Source of the DNA: JBAYIE01 sp041665785 | Lineage (GTDB): Bacteria > Bacteroidota > Bacteroidia > UKL13-3 | Assembly (NCBI GenBank): GCA_041665785.1 | Contig: JBAYIE010000021.1 | Coordinates: 1-64,000 of the forward strand | Reading direction: 5' to 3' | Length of the DNA: 64,000 nucleotides | Shown: piece after piece, positions 17,241 to 25,700 of the stretch | Layout of the letters: the number at the start of each line of letters is the position of its first letter | Numbering within the stretch: the first letter of the stretch is position 1 | The notes under the pieces: model-generated | What the model was told of the DNA's origin: nothing | Databases searched by the model: none | The model's input: the letters and a program-made list of their open reading frames with translations, nothing else | Position numbers and translations under genes: made by a program

Positions 17241-17627
17241 CTAGTCGTTTTTCTCTATCATTACTTCTTCCAGTTTGCCGCTTTCCGGATTGAGGGTAAA
17301 GCGTACATACATCAGTGCATCTTCTGCCTTATTGTAGATTCCAAATGTCTGCACGTACCCGTTATTGGTTTCAGAAGCTTTGCGAACGCTTGAATTTTTT
17401 GGAAACTCAACACAGGTTTTCATCAATGCATTGAGGGATGACGGAGTATTCACAGTACGATCCAGCGTATCGCAGATTACATTAACCGGTGTTTCCATAA
17501 ATGCAGTCAAATCGAGGCGCATAAATGCTGTTTTCAATTCGGCATCTTTTTTAAATGCTTCGTGCTCTTCTTGTGCATTGGCAGCAAAAAAGCCAAAGAA
17601 CAAAAGCGAAAAAAATAAACTTTTCAT
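17241..17627 (-). CDS. small secreted protein of unknown function
   Basis: A 128-residue protein with a clear signal peptide (MKSLFFSLLFFGFFAANAQ). The mature part of about 109 residues has two cysteines (CDTLD and KTCVEF) that could form a disulphide, and a C-terminal pair of strands (ALMYVRFTLNPESGKLEEV). No family is recognised. It lies 24 bp downstream of the DedA-family gene on the same strand and may be its co-transcribed periplasmic partner; this is inferred from spacing alone. Confidence 0.6.
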   Translation of the reverse strand: MKSLFFSLLFFGFFAANAQEEHEAFKKDAELKTAFMRLDLTAFMETPVNVICDTLDRTVNTPSSLNALMKTCVEFPKNSSVRKASETNNGYVQTFGIYNKAEDALMYVRFTLNPESGKLEEVMIEKND

Positions 17628-17651
17628 ATGTGTTTGGTTTGGTAATGGGTT

Positions 17652-18308
17652 TTAATTTTTTTTCAGGCGATGCTTGATCACTTCAACCAGAATCGGCAAC
17701 AACGAAATCAGGATAATGGCGAAGACCACCGTTTCGAAATTATTTTTAACAATATCAAAGCCGCCAAAGAAATATCCGGCCAGCGATAGCATGCCAACCC
17801 ATAAAACAGCGCCGGTGATGCAATAGATAATATAACGCGAATAGGTCATGCTGCCCACACCGGCCACAAACGGAGCAAAGGTACGTACGATAGGGATAAA
17901 GCGGGCAATGATGATGGTGCGTGCTCCGTTCTTCTCATAAAAAGCGTGGGTTTTATCGAGGTAGTCTTTGCGTATGGTAAAAATGCCAAAGAGTTTTGCC
18001 CCTTCTCCTTTTTTGGCTAAAAATTTGCCTATAAAATAGTTTGTATTGTCGCCGGCCAGTGCAGCCATAATCAATAAGATCATGATCAATCCTATGTTCA
18101 GGTTGTTGGCAGGATTTGCGGCCAGGGCTCCTGCAGCAAATAACAGGGAATCGCCCGGCAGGAAAGGCATTACCACCAGGCCGGTCTCGCAAAACACGAT
18201 CAGGAAAAGGAGCAGGTATACAAGTGTTCCGTAAGTACTGATAAAGGTTTCCAGGTGTTTGTCGATGTGGATGACAAAGTCAATAAGATCGGTGAAGCTA
18301 AATTCCAT
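17652..18308 (-). CDS. DedA family integral membrane protein
   Basis: A 218-residue DedA/SNARE-associated family protein of typical length. The motifs seen are PFLPGDSLLFAAGALAA and GARTIIIARFIPIVRTFAPFVAGVGSM, the conserved half-helix repeats with the essential acidic and Arg residues. About five hydrophobic segments are present. DedA proteins are thought to flip undecaprenyl phosphate or phospholipids and support membrane potential and envelope integrity. The nearby glycosyltransferase and methyltransferase fit an envelope role. Substrate is not determined by sequence. Confidence 0.92.
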   Translation of the reverse strand: MEFSFTDLIDFVIHIDKHLETFISTYGTLVYLLLFLIVFCETGLVVMPFLPGDSLLFAAGALAANPANNLNIGLIMILLIMAALAGDNTNYFIGKFLAKKGEGAKLFGIFTIRKDYLDKTHAFYEKNGARTIIIARFIPIVRTFAPFVAGVGSMTYSRYIIYCITGAVLWVGMLSLAGYFFGGFDIVKNNFETVVFAIILISLLPILVEVIKHRLKKN

Positions 18309-18346
18309 GCGGTTATTTTAAGTGCTGCAATTTTAAGCATATTTAA

Positions 18347-18354
18347 TAATTTTG
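18347..18354 (+). promoter_or_regulatory. TAATTTTG promoter box before the mini-lipoprotein
   Basis: A perfect TAnnTTTG box; the start point expected 4 nt after its G falls at about 18358, one base before the GTG at 18359. No clear upstream TTTG is visible. Confidence 0.4.
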
Positions 18355-18358
18355 CAGG

Positions 18359-18481
18359 GTGAAAAGATTCCTTCCTCTTTTGTGGATCGCCGCTTTGTCG
18401 TTAACCTTGTTAACCATGCAATCGTGCAGCACCTCCAAACCGGGCTTAAAAAAGAAATGCAATTGCCCTAACGGATTTTAA
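18359..18481 (+). CDS. 40-residue mini-lipoprotein with CNCP tail
   Basis: A short GTG-started frame encoding a hydrophobic leader (VKRFLPLLWIAALSLTLLTMQSC) with a probable lipid-attached Cys at residue 23, then only 17 residues ending KKKCNCPNGF. Its stop TAA shares its final A with the ATG of the glycosyltransferase (18481), so the two are translationally coupled. Short Bacteroidota lipoproteins with Lys-rich, Cys- and Pro-containing ends resemble this, but I cannot assign a function. The pair of Cys near the end could bind metal or form a disulphide. Confidence 0.6.
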   Translation: MKRFLPLLWIAALSLTLLTMQSCSTSKPGLKKKCNCPNGF

Positions 18482-19281
18482 TGAGTCAGCCCCTGATCAG
18501 CTTAATTACCGTAGTGTTCAATGCCGAAAAGGTGTTGGCGCAAACCCTGCAGTCGGCGGTGGATCAAACCTACCAACATATTGAACTGGTGATTGTGGAT
18601 GGTGGTTCTACGGACAAGACCCTTGAAATCGCTCAACAATACAAATCGCATACAGGCACCCTCATCAGTGAAAAGGACAAGGGAATATACGATGCTATGA
18701 ACAAAGGCATACGAGCAGCCAAAGGAGAGTGGATCTATTTTTTGAATGCCGGAGATCACTTTTTCAGCAAGCATACGCTGGAAGATTTATTCATGCACCA
18801 CGATTTTACAGCATACGATTTTATCTATGCCAAGGTGCAAACCATCAATGAGCCAACAGGAGTGGATTATCACAACGGAAAGCCGGTGAAGTTCCGTGAT
18901 TTTTATTTTTCCTATCCCATTTGCCATCAAGCTACATTTACCCGCAAACGTGCATTTGATACCATTGGCATATTTGATACCCGTTTAAAGCTGACGGCAG
19001 ATACCGAATGGTTTACCCGCCTGTTTCGCGATTTCGAACGCAAAACACATTTTGTAAATCAGGTCATTGCATTTTATGATGTGCAGGGAGCTTCGTACCA
19101 CAAGCGCATGCAGGGATACCGTGAATTCTTGAAATATACACCACGCTATTTTCCCTGGTATGTCAACCTGTATAATTTTCTTTTGTATCCATTAATCTGG
19201 TGCAAGGTGAAATTAATCCGGGCATTAACAGGTACCCGCCTTTTTTCTTATTATCGTAAACTCAAATTCAATCCATCGTAG
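18481..19281 (+). CDS. family 2 glycosyltransferase
   Basis: A 266-residue GT-A fold enzyme. The N-terminus ISLITVVFNAEKVLAQTLQS and VDGGSTDKT hold the nucleotide-sugar binding residues; DKGIYDAMNKGI and FLNAGDHF, whose Asp takes the place of the DXD metal motif, are typical of GT2 enzymes adding sugars to polysaccharide or lipopolysaccharide. The C-terminus has a hydrophobic, aromatic stretch (about 220-240) that may rest on the membrane. It overlaps the mini-lipoprotein by one base and abuts the methyltransferase, forming a compact operon for surface glycan assembly. Donor and acceptor are unknown. Confidence 0.9.
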   Translation: MSQPLISLITVVFNAEKVLAQTLQSAVDQTYQHIELVIVDGGSTDKTLEIAQQYKSHTGTLISEKDKGIYDAMNKGIRAAKGEWIYFLNAGDHFFSKHTLEDLFMHHDFTAYDFIYAKVQTINEPTGVDYHNGKPVKFRDFYFSYPICHQATFTRKRAFDTIGIFDTRLKLTADTEWFTRLFRDFERKTHFVNQVIAFYDVQGASYHKRMQGYREFLKYTPRYFPWYVNLYNFLLYPLIWCKVKLIRALTGTRLFSYYRKLKFNPS

Positions 19282-19920
19282 ATGTCTTTTCTAAAACCGC
19301 ATAAGTTTAAATACTTCGATAAAAACCTGACCGGCAAACCGTTTAATCTGTTGGATGTTGGTGCCGGAAGCAATAGCCCCACCAAAACCAAAGAGTTTTA
19401 TCCGCAATGCAATTACCATGGAATCGACCGTGGAAATTACCGCAACAGCGACGCAGATTTTAAGGCCATGACGGCGTATTACGAAATGGATCTTACGGAA
19501 CTGAAATTTGATGTTATTCCCAATGATCATTTCGATATCATCATTATGTCGCATGTGATTGAACACCTGCACAACGGCGACAAAGTGATTGAAGGACTTT
19601 TACCCAAACTGAAAAAAGGTGGGTACATCTATATTGAGTTTCCCGGCGAAAAGAGCACACGTCTGCCCAGCATGCGCGACACGTTAAACTTTTACGACGA
19701 TTCAACCCATGTGCGCTTGTTTAGCCACAAGGAAGTTTCGGGCATCTTAAGCAAAAACGGGTTTACCATTTTGAAAGCCGGAACCCGCCGCCATTGGCCG
19801 GTTATACTGTTGCTTCCCTTTGCCATTGTGCACCAATGGATGAAATACAAATACATACCGGGTGGTGTGTTTTGGGATTTGCTGGGGTTTGCAGAGTTTG
19901 TTTACGCGAGAAAGGAGTAG
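19282..19920 (+). CDS. class I SAM-dependent methyltransferase
   Basis: A 212-residue Rossmann-type methyltransferase. Motif I is LLDVGAGSNS, the acidic strand 2 end is HGIDRG, and motif IV/post-I region includes IIMSHVIEHL, typical of the Methyltransf_11 group. It starts on the base after the glycosyltransferase stop codon. Such enzymes next to GT2 genes often methylate a sugar of a surface polysaccharide; that role is inference from context. No terminator is evident downstream. Confidence 0.88.
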   Translation: MSFLKPHKFKYFDKNLTGKPFNLLDVGAGSNSPTKTKEFYPQCNYHGIDRGNYRNSDADFKAMTAYYEMDLTELKFDVIPNDHFDIIIMSHVIEHLHNGDKVIEGLLPKLKKGGYIYIEFPGEKSTRLPSMRDTLNFYDDSTHVRLFSHKEVSGILSKNGFTILKAGTRRHWPVILLLPFAIVHQWMKYKYIPGGVFWDLLGFAEFVYARKE

Positions 19921-20164
19921 GAATTCATTCATTTATCATTCGGTCATTTTTTGCCGGATTACCGAAAAGGTTAAAGTAAGAAGTCCAGTTACTTATCGGG
20001 CAAGTAACCTGATTATCTAAAGGAGCATTCTCACCAGCAGGTCAAGGGCACAAATCGAGGAATTGTTAAACATCCGGGAAAAGTGGATAAAGTACCTGGT
20101 GCCCAATTTTCACAAGATCAAATATAGTTTAAACTTGAATCAGAGCATTCCGGCAGGAGGCTGA

Positions 20165-20330
20165 GGGATCGCCCTAAAGTTAAGCTTGCGCATCCTTTAC
20201 GGGTAAAGCCCGGAGCGCAGCGAGGACTTGCAACGAAGAGCCCGACCCCTGAAGCATGCGTTTATCGCCTATTTCTATTTAAGGAGTATGTCACACGCTT
20301 AACTTCAGGGGACAGCCCCAAACATGAATG
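20165..20330 (+). repeat. composite intergenic repeat, copy B
   Basis: It occupies most of a 528-bp gap (19921-20448) with no supported gene. Order on the plus strand: AAGCCCGGAGCGCAGCGAGG core, GAGCCCGA, a 64-bp module (20247-20310) bounded by CCCTGAAG and CTTCAGGG, then GACAGCCCCAAA. Core and both flanks match copy A read in reverse, but the module matches copy A read forward. TATTTAA and CGCTTAA inside the module anchor that alignment. Confidence 0.8.
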
Positions 20331-20417
20331 CTTCATTGATTTGCAAAAGAAAAATGGAATGACTGAGCCTTATTCATGCTTAATGGAATAAAAGTCAGGT
20401 AGTTCCAAAAATTGGTC

Positions 20418-20425
20418 TATCTTTG
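20418..20425 (+). promoter_or_regulatory. TATCTTTG promoter box of the DEAD-box gene
   Basis: A perfect TAnnTTTG box 23 bp before the TTG start codon; no good TTTG lies at the expected upstream distance. Confidence 0.4.
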
Positions 20426-20448
20426 CCGCTCATTTTAAATAACGTACA

Positions 20449-22293
20449 TTGACAACATTCAACGAATTGGGCTTAGACGCGTCCGTACTAAGCGCCATCT
20501 CGGAACTGGGTTTTGAAACACCCACTCCCATACAGGAGCAGTCCATTCCTGTATTTTTAGAGACCGAAAGAGACATTTTAGGATTAGCTCAAACCGGCAC
20601 GGGTAAGACCGCTGCATTTGGCCTCCCGATCTTACAAAAGATAGATTTTAGCAGCAAAACAACCCAGGCTCTGGTAGTTTGCCCAACCCGCGAACTGTGT
20701 AATCAGATTACACGCGATTTGTTGAGTTACAGCAAATTTATTCCCAATGTGAATATTGTTGCCGTTTATGGCGGTGCAAGTATTATGCAACAGGTAGATC
20801 AGTTGAAACGTGGTGCTCAAATTATTGTAGCCACACCTGGTCGTTTGATGGATCTCATGAGCCGCAAAGCGGTAAAGATTCAAAACATCGATTATGTAGT
20901 GCTCGACGAAGCCGACGAAATGCTCAATATGGGCTTTCGTGAAGATATCGAAGAAATTTTATCAGGAACTCCCGACACCAAGCGTGTATGCCTATTTAGT
21001 GCAACCATGCCGAAGGAAGTTCGCCAGATTGCCGATAAATACCTGAACGATCCGGTTGAAATTACTGTAGGGAAAAAGAATTCGGGTAACGAAAATATCG
21101 TTCACGAGTATGCTGTAGTTCACGCAAAAGATAAAATTGCTGCCCTTAAGCGCGTGCTAGATTTTACCAGCGATCATTTTTACGGAATTATTTTCTGTAC
21201 TACCAAAAACGAAACGCAGGATATCAGCGATAAACTGATCCGCGATGGTTACAATGCCGATTGCCTTCATGGCGATTTGAGCCAGGGTCAGCGCGAGAAA
21301 GTGATGAACCGTTTTCGCCATCAGGCCATTAAAATTCTGTTGGCAACCGATGTGGCTGCCCGTGGTATCGATGTAAGCGGATTAACACATATTATCCATT
21401 ACCATTTGCCCGACGATATTGAGAATTACACCCACCGTAGCGGACGTACAGGTCGTGCGGGTAAGAAAGGGGTATCTTTTACACTCCTCAATATGCGCGA
21501 AGCATATAAGTTGAAGGAAATTGAACGCCTTACAAATATCAAATTTCAACGGATCCTGATTCCTTCAGCCATTGAAGTACGCGATAAAAAATTGCTGGCT
21601 TTTATGTCGACCATCGAGAAAACAGAAATTGAAGAAGAAATATTCGACGAAAACGTAATGTCGGCACTCGAACGTCTGGATGAATTAACGAAAGTTGAAC
21701 TCATCAAGAAAATGTTGTCGCTCGAATTGAAACGTTTCTCGGCAGAGTACCTGGTTGGTCCGGATCTGAACGTAACCGGAACCTCTTCACGTGATGGAGA
21801 AGGAGCAGTTGCACGTGGTACGCGCTTATTTGTAAGCGTTGGATCCAAAGACGGATTGAATGCAGGATCTCTGAAAGATTTCATTTGTACCCTCAGCGAT
21901 GTGCCTGCAAAGGACATTATCCGTGTGGATGTAAAAGGAGTTTATTCTTTTGTGAACATTGAACCCCAACATGTGGATGCGATTATGAAAACCGTACATG
22001 GTGCTATGTACCACGACCGTAAGGTGCGAATCGAAGCATCGGGTGAGCAATCCGACAGCGGAAGATCGCGCAGCAGCTATGGCGGTGGCGGTGGTGGTCG
22101 CAGCGGCGGTCGCAGTTACGGAAGCCGCGACGGTAACAGAAGCGGTGGCGGAGGTGGTTATGGAAGAAGCGAAGGCCAGGGCAACCGTGGCGGTAGCGGA
22201 GGCTTTAACCGTGGTGGCAGTTCTGACCGCAAAAGAAGTGGTGGATTCGAAAGCCGTGGCGGAAGCGGAAGAACCCGTCGCCGCGACTCCTAA
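20449..22293 (+). CDS. DEAD-box ATP-dependent RNA helicase (DeaD/CsdA type)
   Basis: A 614-residue RNA helicase. Motifs in order: the Q motif (FETPTPIQEQSIP), Walker A AQTGTGKT at 47-54, PTRELCNQI, VLDEADEM, SAT, and HRSGRTGRAG in the second RecA domain. A DbpA-type RNA-binding domain spans about residues 455-535. The final 75 residues are an RGG-rich, Gly/Arg/Ser disordered tail. It should remodel ribosomal or mRNA structures, as in cold adaptation and ribosome assembly. No ATG fits the conserved N-terminus, so a TTG start is used. GGTGGCGG-type repeats in the tail DNA may be unstable. Confidence 0.95.
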   Translation: MTTFNELGLDASVLSAISELGFETPTPIQEQSIPVFLETERDILGLAQTGTGKTAAFGLPILQKIDFSSKTTQALVVCPTRELCNQITRDLLSYSKFIPNVNIVAVYGGASIMQQVDQLKRGAQIIVATPGRLMDLMSRKAVKIQNIDYVVLDEADEMLNMGFREDIEEILSGTPDTKRVCLFSATMPKEVRQIADKYLNDPVEITVGKKNSGNENIVHEYAVVHAKDKIAALKRVLDFTSDHFYGIIFCTTKNETQDISDKLIRDGYNADCLHGDLSQGQREKVMNRFRHQAIKILLATDVAARGIDVSGLTHIIHYHLPDDIENYTHRSGRTGRAGKKGVSFTLLNMREAYKLKEIERLTNIKFQRILIPSAIEVRDKKLLAFMSTIEKTEIEEEIFDENVMSALERLDELTKVELIKKMLSLELKRFSAEYLVGPDLNVTGTSSRDGEGAVARGTRLFVSVGSKDGLNAGSLKDFICTLSDVPAKDIIRVDVKGVYSFVNIEPQHVDAIMKTVHGAMYHDRKVRIEASGEQSDSGRSRSSYGGGGGGRSGGRSYGSRDGNRSGGGGGYGRSEGQGNRGGSGGFNRGGSSDRKRSGGFESRGGSGRTRRRDS

Positions 22294-22340
22294 TTCATAA
22301 CTCCGACTTCGTACTTCATAATTCGTACTTCGTAATTTTG
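22292..22340. repeat. degenerate CTTCGTA-type short repeats
   Basis: Several overlapping versions of CTTCGTACTTCATAATT follow the helicase stop. Similar TTCGTAATT strings are, from memory, frequent between genes in Bacteroidota. No gene or terminator is seen in them. Confidence 0.45.
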
Positions 22341-22384
22341 GTATGACCTTTGTTTGTTTTACTTTTATAAATGAAATTTAAATT

Positions 22385-23089
22385 ATGAAAGTCAGGATAA
22401 TTATGGCCATCAGTTGTTTGCATCTGATGCTCAATACACAGGCACAAACCCGTACTTACGTTTCCGGTTCCAGTGAAATGATCTTCTCGTTCGGGAAGAT
22501 CATTTCAAACGGAAACGAAATGAGCAGCGAATTACGCTGGTCGCCTGTATTCAACGGAGAAGGTTTGATGAACCATGATTTTACCCAACATATGGGCATA
22601 TTTTATGGATTGGCTTACCGCAACGTTGGATTTATTTATAAACCAACGGCCGATACCCTTAAAAAATTCAGAACGTATAACCTGGGTATTCCTGTTGGGA
22701 TTAAGCTCGGGAACCTCGATGGTACTTTTCTGTATGGAGGATACGAGTTTGAAATGCCCTTCAATTACAAGGAAAAAACCTTTATCGACGAAGTAAAGAA
22801 AGAGGTATTTGACGTGTGGTTTACTGACCGTGTAAACTGGTACACACAATCGGTATTTTTTGGTATCAACTTCAAAGGAGGGACCAACCTGAAGTTCAAA
22901 TATTATATCGATCCTTTCTTCAACCGGAATTTCTCGCAAACCGTTGCCGGAGTGGCTACCAAGCCATTTGAAAAACTGGAAGTGAATGTATTTTATATTG
23001 CATTGAGCTGGAATGTGTTTAAAGATGTGAAGTCATATAACAAGAGCCGGTTTAACAAGCAAGCTGAGCACGTGCCAACTGCTTTGTAA
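22385..23089 (+). CDS. secreted protein, probable outer-membrane beta-barrel
   Basis: A 234-residue protein with a signal peptide ending LNTQAQ. The mature chain alternates short amphipathic strands rich in Phe, Tyr and Gly (examples: HMGIFYGLAYRNVGFIYK, GIKLGNLDGTFLYGGYEF and SVFFGINFKGGTNLKFKYY), the texture of a small 8- to 10-strand outer-membrane barrel. The end (VFYIALSWNVF) resembles a final barrel strand before a short soluble tail. It stands alone between the helicase and aspS. No specific family is recognised. Confidence 0.6.
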   Translation: MKVRIIMAISCLHLMLNTQAQTRTYVSGSSEMIFSFGKIISNGNEMSSELRWSPVFNGEGLMNHDFTQHMGIFYGLAYRNVGFIYKPTADTLKKFRTYNLGIPVGIKLGNLDGTFLYGGYEFEMPFNYKEKTFIDEVKKEVFDVWFTDRVNWYTQSVFFGINFKGGTNLKFKYYIDPFFNRNFSQTVAGVATKPFEKLEVNVFYIALSWNVFKDVKSYNKSRFNKQAEHVPTAL

Positions 23090-23182
23090 AAAAGCAACCT
23101 GTCCCCCTAAATTTTATTATTTTCGCTGCCCGGCCTGTATTAAGTGATACAGGATAAGGATTCTACTTTTAACGCAATTATC

Positions 23183-24943
23183 ATGTTACGAACTCATACC
23201 TGTGGCGAATTAAATATTTCGGATGTTTCCAAAACCGTTGTTTTGTGCGGTTGGTTGCAACGTTCACGCGATCTGGGAGGGATGACCTTCATCGATTTGC
23301 GCGATCGTTATGGCATTACCCAATTGGTTTTCAATCTGGAAGATCAACCCGGTTTGTGTGCGCAAGCCCGGGGATGTGGAAGGGAGTATGTTTTGAAAGT
23401 TACAGGAACTGTAAAGGAGCGTGAAAATAAAAACAAACAAATTCCAACCGGTGAAATTGAGATCGTAGTTTCTAACCTGGAGGTATTGAATGAAGCCATT
23501 ACACCTCCGTTTACGATTGAAGAACATACCGATGGTGGCGATGATTTGCGCATGAAATACCGGTATCTGGATTTACGACGTGCAAGTGTGCGGGCTAATC
23601 TGGAACTGCGCCATTCGCTTGCCCGTTATACCAGGGCATACCTCGATGCTAAAGATTTTATTGAAGTTGAAACACCGGTATTGATTAAATCTACACCGGA
23701 AGGGGCACGCGATTTTGTGGTACCATCGCGTATGAACCCGGGCGAATTTTATGCATTGCCTCAATCGCCCCAAACCTTCAAGCAATTGCTGATGGTGAGT
23801 GGATTCGATCGCTATTATCAGTTGGTGAAATGTTTTCGCGATGAAGATTTACGTGCCGACCGTCAGCCGGAATTTACCCAGATTGATTGCGAGATGAGTT
23901 TTGTAGAACAGGAAGATGTACTGAATATGTTTGAAGGACTTGTGCAAAATTTGTTTCAGCAGGTGAAGGGGATTAACATCGGTGAAGTGCCCCGAATGAC
24001 GTATGCCGATGCCATGCGCTTATACGGCAGCGACAAACCGGATACCCGATTTGGAATGCAGTTTGTTGAATTGAACAGTGTTGTGAAAGGGAAAAATTTT
24101 CAGGTATTCGAAAGTGCCGAACTCGTTGCCGGAATTTGTGCCAAAGGGTGTGCTGAATATACCCGCAAGCAACTCGACGAGTTGACTGATTTTGTGAAAC
24201 GTCCGCAAATTGGAGCCAATGGAATGGTATATGTCCGTGTTAATTCCGATGGAACAATAAAGTCTTCGGTGGATAAATTTTACGATGAAACGGATCTGAA
24301 AAACTGGGCTGCCGCAATGGATGCACAACCCGGTGATTTAATTTTGATACTGGCCGGTAATACCGATAAAACCCGCAAAGCATTGAGTGAATTACGCCTC
24401 GAAATGGGCAATCGTTTAGGTTTACGCGATAAGAATACCTTCAGTTGTTTATGGGTCCTGGATTTTCCATTACTTGAATTCAACGCAGAAGAAAACCGGT
24501 ATTTTGCCATGCATCATCCGTTTACTTCACCAAAGCCCGAGGATATGCATTTGTTGAACGACTTTGCGTCACTAGGGCAAGTGAGGGCTAATGCCTACGA
24601 TCTCGTAATCAATGGAGTTGAAATAGGTGGTGGCAGCGTCCGGATTTTTAATAAAAAACTGCAATCGCGCATGTTTGAAATTCTAGGTTTTACGCCGGAA
24701 GAAGCGCAACATCAATTCGGATTTCTGATGAACGCGTTTGAATTTGGTGCTCCTCCGCATGCCGGGATTGCGTTTGGATTTGACCGCTTGTGTTCAATTT
24801 TTGGTGGGGTTGATTCTATCCGTGATTTTATTGCTTTCCCGAAAAACAATTCCGGCCGCGATACCATGATTGACGCGCCTTCAACCATCGATGCCAAACA
24901 ATTGAATGAACTCAGCATTGAATTGAAAAAAAGCGTATCTTAG
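23183..24943 (+). CDS. aspS: aspartyl-tRNA synthetase
   Basis: A 586-residue class II synthetase that charges tRNA-Asp. The N-terminal OB-fold anticodon-binding domain (HTCGEL, GWLQRSRDLGGMTFIDLRDR) is followed by the class II core: motif 2 FRDEDLRADRQPEFTQID and motif 3 GIAFGFDRL. A GAD insertion at about 290-400 marks the bacterial type. The ATG at 23183 is used because it begins MLRTHTCGEL, the conserved family start; an earlier ATG at 23144 adds 13 residues. It is followed by two small genes, the first only 7 bp away. Confidence 0.96.
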   Translation: MLRTHTCGELNISDVSKTVVLCGWLQRSRDLGGMTFIDLRDRYGITQLVFNLEDQPGLCAQARGCGREYVLKVTGTVKERENKNKQIPTGEIEIVVSNLEVLNEAITPPFTIEEHTDGGDDLRMKYRYLDLRRASVRANLELRHSLARYTRAYLDAKDFIEVETPVLIKSTPEGARDFVVPSRMNPGEFYALPQSPQTFKQLLMVSGFDRYYQLVKCFRDEDLRADRQPEFTQIDCEMSFVEQEDVLNMFEGLVQNLFQQVKGINIGEVPRMTYADAMRLYGSDKPDTRFGMQFVELNSVVKGKNFQVFESAELVAGICAKGCAEYTRKQLDELTDFVKRPQIGANGMVYVRVNSDGTIKSSVDKFYDETDLKNWAAAMDAQPGDLILILAGNTDKTRKALSELRLEMGNRLGLRDKNTFSCLWVLDFPLLEFNAEENRYFAMHHPFTSPKPEDMHLLNDFASLGQVRANAYDLVINGVEIGGGSVRIFNKKLQSRMFEILGFTPEEAQHQFGFLMNAFEFGAPPHAGIAFGFDRLCSIFGGVDSIRDFIAFPKNNSGRDTMIDAPSTIDAKQLNELSIELKKSVS

Positions 24944-24950
24944 CGCTGCA

Positions 24951-25106
24951 ATGTCAGATAAAAAATACACCGGTACCCTTGTAAACGAACAGGAACGTAT
25001 TTACCTGCGAAAGTCATCAACCTATACTGAGCGTTTTGATTTGCTCATGAAGCTAATTCGTCTGCAACGGATGATGAAAACTGCCATTCCTCTTAAAAAG
25101 CCATAG
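24951..25106 (+). CDS. 51-residue protein preceding a nucleotidyltransferase
   Basis: An ATG-started frame between aspS (7 bp upstream) and the nucleotidyltransferase (4 bp downstream). The product is basic: a start with SDKKYTGTLVNEQE, a helix with STYTERFDLLMKLIRLQRMMK, and a Lys/Pro end. ERFxLLMKLI is a good amphipathic helix, as in small antitoxins or adaptor peptides. Tight spacing suggests it is a partner of the next gene. No family is named; a toxin-antitoxin role is speculation. Confidence 0.55.
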   Translation: MSDKKYTGTLVNEQERIYLRKSSTYTERFDLLMKLIRLQRMMKTAIPLKKP

Positions 25107-25110
25107 TCTT

Positions 25111-25572
25111 ATGGATGTGCTGGATGAAGAAGTACTCAGATTATGGAAAATTCTCTATAAGTACGAGGTACGATATATTCTGGTAGGAGGATTTGCTACA
25201 AATTTGAATGGCTTTTCAAGATTCACAGCTGATCTGGATTTGTGGCTGGATGATACCGCAGCTAACAGAAAACTATTCAGAAAGGCGTTAGCTGAAGCTG
25301 AAATTGGAGATTTTGAGAGCCTGGAAACTATTGAAATGATTCCCGGATGGAGTTCCATTTATCTGAATTCTGGAATCGAGCTGGATATTATGACATCGTT
25401 AAAAGGATTTCCCAAAGAGCGATTTGAAGATTGTTATAATTTAGCCCCAACAATTTTAATACATGATGTACCTGTTCGTTTTTTACATAAAAATCATTTG
25501 ATAGAAGCAAAGTTGGCTCTTGGCAGACCAAAGGATTTGAACGATATTGAAGAGCTCCGTAAATTGGATTAA
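25111..25572 (+). CDS. MNT-type nucleotidyltransferase (AbiEii/DUF6036-like)
   Basis: A 153-residue minimal nucleotidyltransferase. The active-site pattern is VGGFATNLNGFSRFTADLDLWL: paired Gly, then 13 residues on DLD, the metal-binding aspartates, with a later ELDIMT giving the third acidic position. Proteins of this group occur as toxins or antitoxins in type IV (AbiE) and type VII (HEPN-MNT) modules and modify tRNA or a partner by adding nucleotides. No HEPN gene is adjacent; instead a 51-residue gene lies 4 bp upstream. The fold is well supported, the role inferred. Confidence 0.78.
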   Translation: MDVLDEEVLRLWKILYKYEVRYILVGGFATNLNGFSRFTADLDLWLDDTAANRKLFRKALAEAEIGDFESLETIEMIPGWSSIYLNSGIELDIMTSLKGFPKERFEDCYNLAPTILIHDVPVRFLHKNHLIEAKLALGRPKDLNDIEELRKLD

Positions 25573-25700
25573 ATTCAAATCTTGATTTAAAGACCTTTGA
25601 GTCACTGTAAAAATTACAGATAAAGTTCCTGCATGGGTTTTCAGGAGTCATACTCGTAGGCTTGTTATTGCATTTTTTCTATATTTGAACATACCACCCC

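Noticed and set aside
19987..20009. Hairpin GTTACTT-ATCGGGC-AAGTAAC after the methyltransferase
   Set aside because: Stem is only 7-8 bp with no T-run; not convincing as a terminator.
21998..22300. Ala/Val-rich frame overlapping the helicase tail
   Set aside because: It is the shifted reading of the GGT/GGC repeat encoding the RGG tail.
22292..22340. CTTCGTA repeats considered as a CRISPR or phase-variable tract
   Set aside because: Units are irregular, overlapping and without spacers; better read as degenerate intergenic repeat.
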